The notes beneath the pieces are model-generated. The model did not search any database and was not told where the DNA came from. It saw nothing but the letters and a program-made list of their open reading frames with translations. A stretch of 64,000 nt of DNA, from the NCBI RefSeq assembly GCF_009498215.1, contig NZ_CP043499.1:434001-498000 (forward strand), in the 5' to 3' direction. This stretch comes from Rhizobium grahamii (GTDB taxonomy: Bacteria > Pseudomonadota > Alphaproteobacteria > Rhizobiales > Rhizobiaceae). Positions within the stretch are counted from its first letter, which is position 1. Every line of letters begins with the position of its first letter. The position numbers were made by a program, and so were the translations under genes. Of this stretch, positions 9,577-18,216 are shown in pieces.

Positions 9577-10995
9577 ATGACCACTGATGAAGTGCCTGCG
9601 CGCACGACACGCGTGGCAATGGTCATGGCGACAGTTCGACAGCGGATCGCGAGCCGCAGTCTGGCGGCAGGTGCCAAGCTCCCCTCCGTCAGAGGTCTGG
9701 CTGCCGGTCTGAAGGTATCCACATCTACGGTCGTCGATGCCTACCAGCGCCTGGTTGCCGAAGGCGTCGTCCATGCGCGCCCCGGATCGGGGTTCTATGT
9801 CGCCAATCAAGTCGCTCCGTTCTCCGTGGCGGAGAGTGGACCGAAACTTGACCGCGACGTGGATCCGTTCTGGGTTTCCCGCCAATCGCTTGAAACAGCG
9901 GGCGATGCATTGAAGCCGGGCTGCGGATGGCTTCCGGCCAGCTGGCTGCCGGAGGAGGGGATGCGACGCGGACTGCGGGCGCTCTCGCGGGCAGGGGCCA
10001 CGTCGTTGGCTGACTACGGCTCACCGCTTGGATTGGCGTCGCTCCGGCAACTGATCGCCCGACGTCTGGCCGACCGTGCTCTGGAGGCGTCACCGGATCA
10101 GATCATGCTGACGGAGTCAGGAACGCAGGCAATAGACCTGCTGTGCCGGTTCCTGCTTGAGCCCGGCGACACGGTGCTGGTCGACGATCCCTGCTACTTC
10201 AATTTTCACGCCCTGTTGCGCGCTCACCGCGCCAAGATCGTCAGCGTGCCCTATACGCCGATCGGACCGGACCTGGAGATCTTCGCACAGGTGGTCGCGA
10301 CTGAGCGGCCGCGGCTCTACATCACGAATTCGGCGATCCACAATCCGACGGGCGCAACGCTCTCGCCTGTCACGGCACACCGGGTGCTGAAGATTGCCGA
10401 GCAATTCGGCGTGACCATCATCGAGGATGATATTTTCGCGGATTTCGAGTTTACCTCGGCCCCGCGCCTGGCGGCATTCGATGGGCTGGATCGCGTTATT
10501 CATATCGGAAGCTTCTCGAAGACCCTGTCGGCCGCGGCGCGCTGCGGCTTCATCGCTGCGAAACCGGAATGGATCGAAGGGCTGACGGATCTGAAAATCG
10601 CAACGTCGTTTGGCGGCGGCCGCCTTTCGGCTGAGTTCGTGTTCAACGTTCTTAGCGACGGCAGCTACCGCAAGCATGTCGATACGCTACGCACAAAGCT
10701 TGCACACGCGATGCTCGACGTATCGTCACGTCTGAAGGCGATCGGGATCAAGCCCTGGCTGGAGCCTCAGGCAGGGTTGTTCCTGTGGTGCAGGCTGCCT
10801 GAGGGCATCGATGCGGCCGAGGTCGCTAGACTCGCCTTGAAGAAGGGGCTCGTGATGGCGCCGGGCAACGCCTTCAGCCTGTCGCAGACAGCCACTGACT
10901 ACATGCGGTTCAACGTCTCCCAGACGCTCGAGCCGCGCATCTTCGACATTCTGAGCGATACGCTGACGTCCATTCATCAGCAGAAGCGCGCGTGA
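9577..10995 (+). CDS. MocR-family (GntR-HTH/aminotransferase) transcriptional regulator
   Basis: A 472-residue two-domain protein. Residues 8-75 form a GntR winged helix (KLPSVRGLAAGLKVSTSTVVDAY). The rest is a fold-type-I aminotransferase-like domain with SAIHNPTGAT, DDIFADF and the PLP lysine in SFSKTLS (about Lys315). The start follows GGAAGG at 9563; the frame is open further upstream, but those residues look non-coding and overlap the divergent promoter. MocR regulators bind PLP or a PLP-amino acid adduct and control adjacent transporters. The likely target is the divergent EamA gene. TGTTATCG (9494) and TGTTATGG (9552) form a possible direct repeat in the shared promoter. Confidence 0.85.
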   Translation: MTTDEVPARTTRVAMVMATVRQRIASRSLAAGAKLPSVRGLAAGLKVSTSTVVDAYQRLVAEGVVHARPGSGFYVANQVAPFSVAESGPKLDRDVDPFWVSRQSLETAGDALKPGCGWLPASWLPEEGMRRGLRALSRAGATSLADYGSPLGLASLRQLIARRLADRALEASPDQIMLTESGTQAIDLLCRFLLEPGDTVLVDDPCYFNFHALLRAHRAKIVSVPYTPIGPDLEIFAQVVATERPRLYITNSAIHNPTGATLSPVTAHRVLKIAEQFGVTIIEDDIFADFEFTSAPRLAAFDGLDRVIHIGSFSKTLSAAARCGFIAAKPEWIEGLTDLKIATSFGGGRLSAEFVFNVLSDGSYRKHVDTLRTKLAHAMLDVSSRLKAIGIKPWLEPQAGLFLWCRLPEGIDAAEVARLALKKGLVMAPGNAFSLSQTATDYMRFNVSQTLEPRIFDILSDTLTSIHQQKRA

Positions 10996-11013
10996 TGCAA
11001 TTGATTAGATCAA

Positions 11014-11037
11014 TATATCTGATATAGAACAGATATA
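11014..11037 (+). promoter_or_regulatory. Palindromic operator upstream of the arabinan-cluster regulator
   Basis: TATATCTG (11014-11021) and CAGATATA (11030-11037) are perfect inverted arms around ATATAGAA. The core CTGATATAGAACAG (11019-11032) is shared in form with the sites before abfA and the importer genes. A second short palindrome, TTGATTAGATCAA, lies just upstream at 11001-11013. Autoregulation is inferred. Confidence 0.6.
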
Positions 11038-11066
11038 CGCATTTCGATCTTGCCCGCCGGAGCCCC

Positions 11067-11993
11067 ATGAGCCGTAACTTTCTCGTCGTTGATCCCGAAG
11101 AAGGCATGCCCATTCTGAAGGGACTTGCGTCACCGGCGCGCGTCGCTGTCTTGAAGCTGCTGCATGAGAAGGGGGCGCTTAACGTCAACGAAATCGCTGA
11201 AATCCTTGAGCTGCCGCAGTCGAGTGTGTCGACCAACGTGCAGATGCTCGAGGATGCCGGCCTGATCCGCACGGAAACACAGAAGGCGCGCAAGGGCAAC
11301 CAGAAGGTCTGCCACAGTGTGTATGACGAGATCCTCGTCGTCTTCAAGAATGAAATCAAGGAAACGGAACCAGACGCGATCGAGGTCTCCATGCCTCTTG
11401 GGCTCTACACGGGCTTCGAGGTCACCGCGCCGTGTGGGCTCTGTTCTGTCGACGGCATTGTCGGTCTGCTCGACGTTCCCAACACATTCCTCGATCCGGA
11501 CCGGATGAAGGCCGCGCTTATCTGGTTTACCAGGGGCTATGTAGAGTACCAGTTTCCGAATAATGCGAGACTGACGAACACCAGCATCCGCGAGATCGAA
11601 TTCGTGATGGAGTTGAGTTCGGAAGTCCCCGGCACGAGCGCCGATTGGCCCTCTGATATTACGCTGACGGTCAACGGCGCTGACATCGGCACATGGACGT
11701 CGCCGGGCGATTTTGGCGACAAACGCGGGGTTTTTACCCCTGATTGGTGGAAGTTGAAGGGCTCACAGTACGGAAAGCTGAAGAATTTCCGGATCAATGA
11801 CGACGGTGCCTTTGTCGATGGCCTGCGCATCTCCGACGTCTCGCTTTCACACCTGAAACTCGACGAACATCACTCGATTCGGCTTCGTATCGGTGTGCGT
11901 GACGATGCAAAGCATCCTGGCGGCATCAACATTTTCGGCCGCGGATTTGGCAACTACGATCAGGACATCCTGCTGCGTCTGAAGACTCGGTGA
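11067..11993 (+). CDS. ArsR-like winged-helix regulator of arabinose-oligosaccharide use
   Basis: A 308-residue protein. Residues 15-85 are an ArsR-like winged helix (LASPARVAVLKLLHEKGALNVNEIAEILELPQ, then SVSTNVQMLEDAGLI). The C-terminal 200 residues contain a small Cys-containing segment (CGLCSVDG) and a probable beta-rich domain (LTVNGADIGTW, then RLRIGVRDDAKHPGGINIFGRGFG) that I do not recognise; a ligand-sensing role is a guess. It lies directly upstream of a GH51 arabinofuranosidase and a sugar importer, and palindromes of one type occur before all three units. It is therefore the likely local repressor. It is much longer than typical 100-residue ArsR proteins. Confidence 0.75.
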   Translation: MSRNFLVVDPEEGMPILKGLASPARVAVLKLLHEKGALNVNEIAEILELPQSSVSTNVQMLEDAGLIRTETQKARKGNQKVCHSVYDEILVVFKNEIKETEPDAIEVSMPLGLYTGFEVTAPCGLCSVDGIVGLLDVPNTFLDPDRMKAALIWFTRGYVEYQFPNNARLTNTSIREIEFVMELSSEVPGTSADWPSDITLTVNGADIGTWTSPGDFGDKRGVFTPDWWKLKGSQYGKLKNFRINDDGAFVDGLRISDVSLSHLKLDEHHSIRLRIGVRDDAKHPGGINIFGRGFGNYDQDILLRLKTR

Positions 11994-12020
11994 GTCTATC
12001 CAGTTTTCCGAATTTTATGC

Positions 12021-12077
12021 TTGACCGGGTGACACGCTTCCGCTTTATTCATCTTAATTTGTGATATAGATCACAAA
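12021..12077 (+). promoter_or_regulatory. Promoter and operator of the arabinofuranosidase gene
   Basis: TTGACC (12021-12026) and TTTATT (12044-12049) are 17 bp apart and read as -35/-10. TTTGTGAT, ATAG, ATCACAAA (12058-12077) is a perfect palindrome at the expected transcription start, a repressor position. Its core GTGATATAGATCAC matches the sites at 11019 and 13627. It also resembles a CRP site, but the position downstream of -10 argues against activation. Confidence 0.6.
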
Positions 12078-12100
12078 ATACGATACAGTGGGAGGATACC

Positions 12101-13612
12101 ATGAAGGCTGCGGTCACAGCGCACAGCAAATACACCATCTCGGACATCGATCCGCGCCTCTATGGCTCGTTCATCGAGCATCTCGGCCGTGCTGTTTACA
12201 CCGGCATCTACGAACCCGACCACGTGACCGCAGATGAAAATGGCATGCGCAAGGATGTCATCGAATTGGTCAAGGAACTGAATGTTCCGATCGTACGCTA
12301 TCCGGGCGGCAACTTTGTGTCAGCCTACAACTGGGAAGACGGGATCGGCCCGAAGGAAAGCCGTCCGACGCGGCTCGATCTCGCCTGGCACACGTCCGAG
12401 AGCAACCAGGTCGGCATCCATGAATTCGCCGATTGGTGCGTCTCGGCCAACACTGAAATGATGCTGGCCGTCAACCTCGGTTCGCGCGGCCTCGACGAGG
12501 CACGCAACTTCCTCGAATACGTCAATCATTCCGGTGGCAGCGAATGGAGCGACAAGCGCATCGCCAATGGCCGTAAGGAGCCGTGGGACGTCAAGCTCTG
12601 GTGCCTCGGCAACGAGATGGATGGCCCCTGGCAGATCGGCCATAAGACCGCCGACGAATATGGGCGTCTCGCGCATGAGACGGCAAAGGCGATGCGCGCG
12701 TTTGACAGCTCGCTCGAGCTCGTGGTCTGCGGTTCGTCGAACGCGCATATGCCGACTTATCCGGAGTGGGAGGCGACCGTTCTTGACCACACCTACAACG
12801 AGGTCGACTACATCTCGCTGCATATGTATTTCGAGAACCGCGCCAAGGATACGGCCAACTACCTTGCACGAAGCGTCGAACTCGATAACTACATCGGAAC
12901 GGTTGCTGGCGTGATCGACTACGTCAAAGCGAAGAAGCGGTCCTCGAAGGACGTGTACATCTCCTTTGACGAGTGGAATGTCTGGTATCACTCCAAGGAG
13001 CGCGACAAGGCAACGCTTGCCGGTGCCAATGGTTGGCCGCATGCCCCGGCTCTGCTGGAAGACGACTACAATTTCGAGGATGTGCTGCAGGTCGGCTGCA
13101 TTCTCAACACCTTCATCAATCGCGCCGATGTCGTGAAGATCGCTTGCCTTGCGCAGCTCATCAACGTCATCGCGCCGATCATGACGGTTCCGGGCGGTCC
13201 CGCATGGCGCCAGACGATCTTCTATCCCTACTACTTCGCATCGGTTTACGGCCGCGGCACGGCGCTGAAGCTGATGGTCGATAGCCCGACCTACAAGGTG
13301 GATGAACTGGGCGACGTTCCCTACCTCGACGTTTCCGCCGTGCATGACGCGGAGAAGAAGACGGTGACGTTCTTTATCGTCAACCGCCACGGTACCGAGA
13401 CGCTCGATCTCGATGCAAGCCTCCTTGAGTTTGGTGCCCTGCGCGTCATCGACGACCAGGTCGTCGCTCACAGCGATCTCAACATCACCAACACGGCTGA
13501 GAAGCCTGACAGCGTTGTGCCGAAGGCCGTTCTCGGAACCAGCTTCGTCGACGGCAAGCTCAATGCCAAGATCGCTCCGTTGTCCTATCGGATGATCCGG
13601 CTGCAGGCTTAA
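12101..13612 (+). CDS. abfA: Alpha-N-arabinofuranosidase, GH51
   Basis: A 503-residue GH51 enzyme that removes terminal alpha-L-arabinofuranosyl groups from arabino-oligosaccharides. The acid/base Glu172 sits in CLGNEMDG and the nucleophile Glu291 in FDEWNVW. The N-terminus (IDPRLYGSFIEHLGRAVYTGIYEP) is typical, and there is no signal peptide, so it acts in the cytoplasm on imported oligomers. The ATG follows GGGAGG. The gene is between its probable repressor and an importer operon, with its own promoter and palindromic operator. Length and motifs are those of the standard family. Confidence 0.93.
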   Translation: MKAAVTAHSKYTISDIDPRLYGSFIEHLGRAVYTGIYEPDHVTADENGMRKDVIELVKELNVPIVRYPGGNFVSAYNWEDGIGPKESRPTRLDLAWHTSESNQVGIHEFADWCVSANTEMMLAVNLGSRGLDEARNFLEYVNHSGGSEWSDKRIANGRKEPWDVKLWCLGNEMDGPWQIGHKTADEYGRLAHETAKAMRAFDSSLELVVCGSSNAHMPTYPEWEATVLDHTYNEVDYISLHMYFENRAKDTANYLARSVELDNYIGTVAGVIDYVKAKKRSSKDVYISFDEWNVWYHSKERDKATLAGANGWPHAPALLEDDYNFEDVLQVGCILNTFINRADVVKIACLAQLINVIAPIMTVPGGPAWRQTIFYPYYFASVYGRGTALKLMVDSPTYKVDELGDVPYLDVSAVHDAEKKTVTFFIVNRHGTETLDLDASLLEFGALRVIDDQVVAHSDLNITNTAEKPDSVVPKAVLGTSFVDGKLNAKIAPLSYRMIRLQA

Positions 13613-13624
13613 GTAAATCAGAAA

Positions 13625-13654
13625 TTTTGATACATATCAAAAGATATGTTGACA
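13625..13654 (+). promoter_or_regulatory. Operator and -35 region of the arabinose-oligosaccharide importer operon
   Basis: TTTTGATA, CA, TATCAAAA (13625-13642) is a perfect palindrome with core TTGATACATATCAA, matching the other two cluster sites. It overlaps a second inverted repeat, ACATATC/GATATGT (13632-13649), and abuts TTGACA (13649-13654). A -10 (TAACGT near 13671) is weak. Repression by the 11067 gene product is inferred. Confidence 0.55.
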
Positions 13655-13713
13655 AGTTAATTGTATGATTTAACGTCAGCGCACAGGTTTTGACGTGCCA
13701 CTGGGAGGAACGG

Positions 13714-13860
13714 ATGGAAGCAATAGCTTCTGTTTTGGCACTATCACCGATCGCGGGAGGTTCGCTTGTGAAGGCGAGCGCTCCCTCGGCGGAAGCATGC
13801 CAGCTGCTAGTCTGTATCGGCATTTCGGGTTCTGACTGCAATCGAGGAGCAGTCGTATGA
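13714..13860 (+). CDS. Possible 48-residue leader peptide, coupled to the importer ATPase gene
   Basis: A small open frame with a strong ribosome site (GGGAGGAA at 13703-13710, about 4-5 nt before the ATG). It runs without interruption into an ATGA overlap with the ATPase gene. The peptide begins MEAIASVLALSPIAGG and has three Cys in its C-terminal half. It resembles no protein I know. It could be a translated leader that couples to the ATPase gene, or a chance frame. The ATPase ATG itself has GAGGAG upstream, so independent initiation is also possible. Confidence 0.4.
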   Translation: MEAIASVLALSPIAGGSLVKASAPSAEACQLLVCIGISGSDCNRGAVV

Positions 13861-14957
13861 CCGCGAATATCGAAATCCAGAATGTTACCAAGCGTTACGG
13901 CTCGATGACCGTCCTTGACGGACTGTCGCTGTCGATCAAGGCAAACGAGTTCATGGTCTTCCTCGGGCCCTCCGGCTGCGGCAAGTCCACGCTTCTGCGT
14001 ATGATCGCCGGACTGGAAAGTGTCGACGAAGGCACGATCTCGATCAACGGAGAGCGGATCGACACGCTGCCTCCCGGTCAGCGCGATATCGCAATGGTCT
14101 TCCAGTCCTATGCGCTTTATCCTCACATGACGGTGGCCGACAACATGGCCTTCGGACTGCGCAACATCAGCGTTTCCGCGGACGTGATTTCCTCGCGCAT
14201 TGCCGAGGCCGCCCGTATGCTCGAGATCGGGCATTTGCTCGAGCGCAAGCCCGGCCAGCTTTCGGGTGGGCAGCGCCAGCGCGTTGCCATCGGCCGGGCG
14301 ATCGTCAAGGAGCCGAAGGCCTTCCTGTTCGACGAGCCGCTCTCGAACCTGGATGCGGCGCTGCGCGTCCGCACCCGCGTCGAACTTGCGCAACTGCGCA
14401 ACCGGGTGCGATCGACGATGATCTTCGTTACCCATGACCAGATCGAAGCCATGACACTGGCCGATCGCATTGTCGTCATGAACAATCGAAAGATCGAGCA
14501 GATCGGTACGCCGATGGAGATCTACTCGCGGCCGGCAAGCCGTTTTGTCGCAACCTTCGTCGGTTCTCCGACCATGAACTTCCTGAACGTCGGGCTGACC
14601 GAAGAGAACGGCTTCCTGCGCGCCAAGCTGCCGGATGGAACCGACTTGCAGACGGCAATCCGGTCGAGTGGTCCAAAGTCGGGCGAGTTCGCACTCGGCA
14701 TCCGCGCCGAGGCGGTCAAGCTCGCCAACGGCGCACCGGCCACGACGACAGGCAAGGTCGATGTGCTCGAGCGTCTTGGAGACCGCACACTTCTCTATAC
14801 CCGCCTCAAGGATGGAACCGTCGTGGTTGCCGAAGACATCGGCAACAGCCGAGTTGCGATTGGGGATGAAGTGGCGCTGACGCTGGATGGTTCGCGCACA
14901 CATCTCTTCGATACGGCTGGCAACGCCTGGCACAATGAGGAGGGCGGTCATGGCTGA
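13857..14957 (+). CDS. Sugar ABC transporter ATPase (MalK/UgpC type)
   Basis: A 366-residue ATPase with Walker A GPSGCGKS at 37-44, LSGGQRQR near 135-142, FDEPLSNLDAALR and the H-loop (VTHDQIEAMTL). The C-terminal 130 residues are the regulatory OB-fold domain of the MalK/UgpC branch (LGIRAEAVKL). It energises the CUT1 importer encoded by the next three genes. It overlaps the first permease gene by 8 bp. The substrate, probably arabinose oligosaccharide, is inferred from the GH51 neighbour. Confidence 0.9.
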   Translation: MTANIEIQNVTKRYGSMTVLDGLSLSIKANEFMVFLGPSGCGKSTLLRMIAGLESVDEGTISINGERIDTLPPGQRDIAMVFQSYALYPHMTVADNMAFGLRNISVSADVISSRIAEAARMLEIGHLLERKPGQLSGGQRQRVAIGRAIVKEPKAFLFDEPLSNLDAALRVRTRVELAQLRNRVRSTMIFVTHDQIEAMTLADRIVVMNNRKIEQIGTPMEIYSRPASRFVATFVGSPTMNFLNVGLTEENGFLRAKLPDGTDLQTAIRSSGPKSGEFALGIRAEAVKLANGAPATTTGKVDVLERLGDRTLLYTRLKDGTVVVAEDIGNSRVAIGDEVALTLDGSRTHLFDTAGNAWHNEEGGHG

Positions 14958-15885
14958 GGCTACTCTCTCGTCCTCTCCTTCCACGGCCAAGATAGCGGCC
15001 CGCCAGAAGGTTCAGGACGTCAACGCGCCGCTCTGGCGCAACGCCTTGTTCGTTGCACCCTATCTCTTCTTTTTCGTCACGTTGCTGATCGTGCCCTTGC
15101 TATGGGGGATCTGGCTCAGTCTTCATAAGGCAGATGCCTTTGGTGCCGGGCGGTTTGTCGGCTTCGACAATTATGTCAGGCTCTTCAAGGACAAGATCTT
15201 CATCCAGGCGGTGGGCAACACGTTCTACTTCGTGCTGCTGACGGTTCCCACGCTTGCCATCATCGGTCTATTGCTCGCTCTTGCGCTCAATCGCAAGACA
15301 AAGATGGCAGCGGCACTGAGAGCGGTCTATTTCTCGTCGTCTGTGCTGTCGGTCACTATCGTGACGCTGATCTGGCGGATCGTTTTCATCGGCAATTTCG
15401 GCTTGCTGGCGACGATTTACGGGTGGTTTGGCGTTCCTGCCCCGGCCTTTCTATCCGATCCGAGCCTCGCCATGATCGGCATCGCGATTGCGACTGTCTG
15501 GTGGTGCATCGGTCTGCCGATGATGCTGTTTCTATCAGCGCTCCAGCAGGTGCCGGCAGAGATCTATGAGGCCGCTGCGCTCGATAACGCGAGCCGCTGG
15601 CGCACCCTTTGGTACATCACTCTGCCTTCAATCAGACGCACCTTCGTTCTCGTTCTGATCATTCAGGTCGTCCTTCAGTTCCAGCTCTTCGGGCAGGCGA
15701 AGCTGATGACGCTCGGCGGGCCGAACAACGTCTCGAAGCCGATCGTGCTCTACATCTATGAAGCCGCCTTCACCAAGTGGGACCTCGGTCTTGGTGCTGC
15801 CGCCTCTGAAGTCCTCTTCATACTGATCCTGATTGCTGCGATGGCGCAGTACTTCATCTCGCGCCGCAAAGGAGAAGAAGGATGA
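14950..15885 (+). CDS. Sugar ABC transporter permease (MalF type)
   Basis: A 311-residue permease with six predicted helices. The first is FVAPYLFFFVTLLIVPLLWGI, and the coupling loop (EAAALDNASRWRTLWYITLPSI) is near residues 200-225. The ATG at 14950 overlaps the ATPase gene end, within AGGGCGGTC. An alternative upstream frame extension lies inside the ATPase gene and is not credible. It forms the CUT1 channel with the next gene, which it overlaps by ATGA. Confidence 0.88.
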   Translation: MAEATLSSSPSTAKIAARQKVQDVNAPLWRNALFVAPYLFFFVTLLIVPLLWGIWLSLHKADAFGAGRFVGFDNYVRLFKDKIFIQAVGNTFYFVLLTVPTLAIIGLLLALALNRKTKMAAALRAVYFSSSVLSVTIVTLIWRIVFIGNFGLLATIYGWFGVPAPAFLSDPSLAMIGIAIATVWWCIGLPMMLFLSALQQVPAEIYEAAALDNASRWRTLWYITLPSIRRTFVLVLIIQVVLQFQLFGQAKLMTLGGPNNVSKPIVLYIYEAAFTKWDLGLGAAASEVLFILILIAAMAQYFISRRKGEEG

Positions 15886-16733
15886 GCGCAGTGTCCGGTG
15901 GAAATATGGTCGGTCGTTCGACCGGCGATCGCGTGATCCTGATCCTGGCTGTCGTCTGCGCAGTCATCATGATGGCACCGGTGCTCTGGGTGATCGGACT
16001 GTCCCTGAAGGACAACAAGGAGCTGATGGCGGACATGAACTCCGTCTTCCACGCTCCCTATACGATCACCAACTACGTCAATATCCTGGCAACGTCCTCG
16101 GTGTTTCGCTGGATATTGAACAGCATTGTCGTTGCCGGCGGATTGACGCTCTTCACGCTGATCCTGGCATCGCTTGCAGGCTACGGCTTTGCTCGTCTGA
16201 ACTTTCCGTTCCGCAACACGCTGTTCATTATCGTGCTGCTCGGGCTAGCCATTCCGGAGCAGGCGGTGCTCATCGCCCGCCATCAGATCTTCAGCTGGCT
16301 GAAGTTTCACAACACCTATCACGGTCTGATCCTGCCTGGATTGTCGGCGCCGTTCGGTGTGTTCCTGATGACGCAGTATTTCCGTGCCATTCCGAAGGAG
16401 CTCGACGAGGCTGCACTGCTCGACAACGCCAGCCGTTTCAAGATCTTCTGGAAGGTCCTGCTGCCGCTGACGGTTCCGGCGCAGGCAACGCTTGGCATCT
16501 TCACCTTCCTTGGCGCTTGGAACGACTACTTCTGGCCGTTGATCTCAGGTACCAAAAAGGAAATGTACACGCTGACGATCGGCATTGCCTCGACGCAGAC
16601 GAACTTCGCGCAGTCGGAAGGCCTCGGCTTCCTGATGTCGCAGGCGGTCTTCGCCGGTGCGCCGATCCTCGTTCTCTACCTGTTTTTCCAGAAATACATC
16701 GTGACGGCAGTATCAGGCGCCGCCGTGCGCTGA
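15882..16733 (+). CDS. Sugar ABC transporter permease (MalG type)
   Basis: A 283-residue MalG-like inner-membrane protein with six helices. It has the C-terminal coupling sequence ELDEAALLDNASRFKIFWKVLLPLT and the conserved NDYFWPLI segment. Translation starts in an ATGA overlap with the MalF-type gene, after AAGGAGAAGG. It completes the channel of the arabinose-oligosaccharide importer. The binding-protein gene follows after 84 bp. Confidence 0.88.
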   Translation: MSAVSGGNMVGRSTGDRVILILAVVCAVIMMAPVLWVIGLSLKDNKELMADMNSVFHAPYTITNYVNILATSSVFRWILNSIVVAGGLTLFTLILASLAGYGFARLNFPFRNTLFIIVLLGLAIPEQAVLIARHQIFSWLKFHNTYHGLILPGLSAPFGVFLMTQYFRAIPKELDEAALLDNASRFKIFWKVLLPLTVPAQATLGIFTFLGAWNDYFWPLISGTKKEMYTLTIGIASTQTNFAQSEGLGFLMSQAVFAGAPILVLYLFFQKYIVTAVSGAAVR

Positions 16734-16817
16734 CACCTGTCCCGCGATGCGTTCAACCTGCTCCCGGGGAGGGGGCTTGCAGCCAAGGGTCGAAGACCCA
16801 TTGAGGAGGAGATGGAA

Positions 16818-18143
16818 ATGACGCTTACCCTTAGAAAATACATGCTGGCGGCGGCTTCGGTCATCGCGCTTGCGGGTGCAAGCCCGGCCTTTGCCGCCAC
16901 CGAGTTGACCGTGCAGCGTTTCTTCGGCGCCTGCGATGCAGATTGGGGCACCAACACCGATGTTAGCAAGGCCGTTGGCGAATGCGGCATCATCACGTCG
17001 ATGATCAACAAGTTCAACGCCGACAATCCTGATGTTCATGTCACCGTGACAACCGTCGAATGGCCGGGATACGATCAGTTGACCGCGCAGTTCGCCGCCG
17101 GCGACCCGCCGGATATCGTCACCATCCATCAGTCCGTCCTTGCCGACTACCAGTCCAAGGGCCTGATCATGCCGCTTGACGACGTCCTGAAGTCTGTTGG
17201 CGTCGCGTCTTCAGACTTTACCGATGCCAGCCTGAACGGCGTGACCAAGGACGGCAAGATCTACGGTCTTCCGATCGACAACTGGACCATGCTGTATCAC
17301 ATCAACTTGGACCTCTTCAAAAAGGCCGAGCTGCTCAACGCCGATGGCACGCCGAAGCTTCCGACCAGCGTCGATGAGCTCCTGGCACAGGCCAAGCAGT
17401 TCAAGGAAAAGACGGGCAAGCCATACTTGGTGCAGAACCTTGCCAACGAAGTCGCTCTCTACACCCGCAATCTCTACACCTACCTGTTCCAGCAGGATTC
17501 GAACTTCTTTGCCGATCCTAAGCAGGTCAAGATCAACACGCCCGAGGCCAAGAAGGTCCTCGAGATGTACAAGGCGATCTACGACAACGGCTACACGACC
17601 AAGGATCTCGACTACGCGGCCGGCATCAACGCCTTCCTCGCAGGCGAAGGCGGCGTGCACCTGAACGGTACCTGGGTCATCGGCGACTACACCGCATCCG
17701 CTGAAAAGGCGGGTACGGCTCTCAACGCCGGCGGCTATGCCGTCTATCCCTATCCGCAGCTCTTCCCGGGCAAGAAGTCGCAGTATGCCGACGGTCATAG
17801 CTGGGCAGTATCGCAGAAGGACCGGACGGAAGAACAGACCGCCGCAATCGGCAAGTTCCTGAAATTCTTCCATGACAACGACTTCGACTGGTCGCGCACC
17901 GGCCACCTGCCGGCTGTCAAGGCGGTGCTGGATTCCGAACAGTTCAAGGCTTTGCCGCATCGTGACACGATCTCGGCGATCGCAACCCTCGGAACGCCGC
18001 TGCCGTCCACGGTCCAGCGTCAGTTCGCAATTCAGGACATCATTGGCCAGGAAATGAGTGCCGCGGTCACCGGCCAGAAAGAGGTCGACGCCGCGCTTGC
18101 CGATATGGAGCAACGTATCAACGACCTGCTAGCCAACATCTGA
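16818..18143 (+). CDS. Sugar ABC transporter, periplasmic binding protein (SBP family 1)
   Basis: A 441-residue binding protein with signal peptide (LRKYMLAAASVIALAGASPAFA). The ATG at 16818 is six bases after GAGGAGGAG; ATG 16812 touches the ribosome site and is less likely. It captures the sugar for the CUT1 channel upstream. Placing this gene last is less usual for the family. A small stem, GGGTC-GAA-GACCC, lies just before the ribosome site (about 16787-16799). The strong ribosome site and terminator suit high expression. Ligand inferred as arabinose oligomers. Confidence 0.87.
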   Translation: MTLTLRKYMLAAASVIALAGASPAFAATELTVQRFFGACDADWGTNTDVSKAVGECGIITSMINKFNADNPDVHVTVTTVEWPGYDQLTAQFAAGDPPDIVTIHQSVLADYQSKGLIMPLDDVLKSVGVASSDFTDASLNGVTKDGKIYGLPIDNWTMLYHINLDLFKKAELLNADGTPKLPTSVDELLAQAKQFKEKTGKPYLVQNLANEVALYTRNLYTYLFQQDSNFFADPKQVKINTPEAKKVLEMYKAIYDNGYTTKDLDYAAGINAFLAGEGGVHLNGTWVIGDYTASAEKAGTALNAGGYAVYPYPQLFPGKKSQYADGHSWAVSQKDRTEEQTAAIGKFLKFFHDNDFDWSRTGHLPAVKAVLDSEQFKALPHRDTISAIATLGTPLPSTVQRQFAIQDIIGQEMSAAVTGQKEVDAALADMEQRINDLLANI

Positions 18144-18173
18144 GGCTCAACTCTCTCCCGAGCCTAGGAGCCG

Positions 18174-18202
18174 ATGCCCGCCGCTGGTCTCGCGGCGGGC
18201 AT
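18174..18202 (+). terminator. Terminator hairpin after the importer operon
   Basis: ATGCCCGCCGC (18174-18184) and GCGGCGGGCAT (18192-18202) are perfect 11-bp arms with a 7-nt loop. The following T tract is short. It separates convergent genes and may serve both strands. Confidence 0.75.
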
Positions 18203-18216
18203 TTCCGTTTGTTCGG

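Noticed and set aside
12058..12077. CRP-like site (TGTGA-N6-TCACA) before abfA
   Set aside because: It is downstream of the -10 and matches two other cluster palindromes that are not CRP-like, so a local repressor site is the better reading.
13560..14990. 476-codon minus-strand frame opposite the importer ATPase gene
   Set aside because: Antisense shadow; the plus strand encodes a clear ATPase with all motifs.
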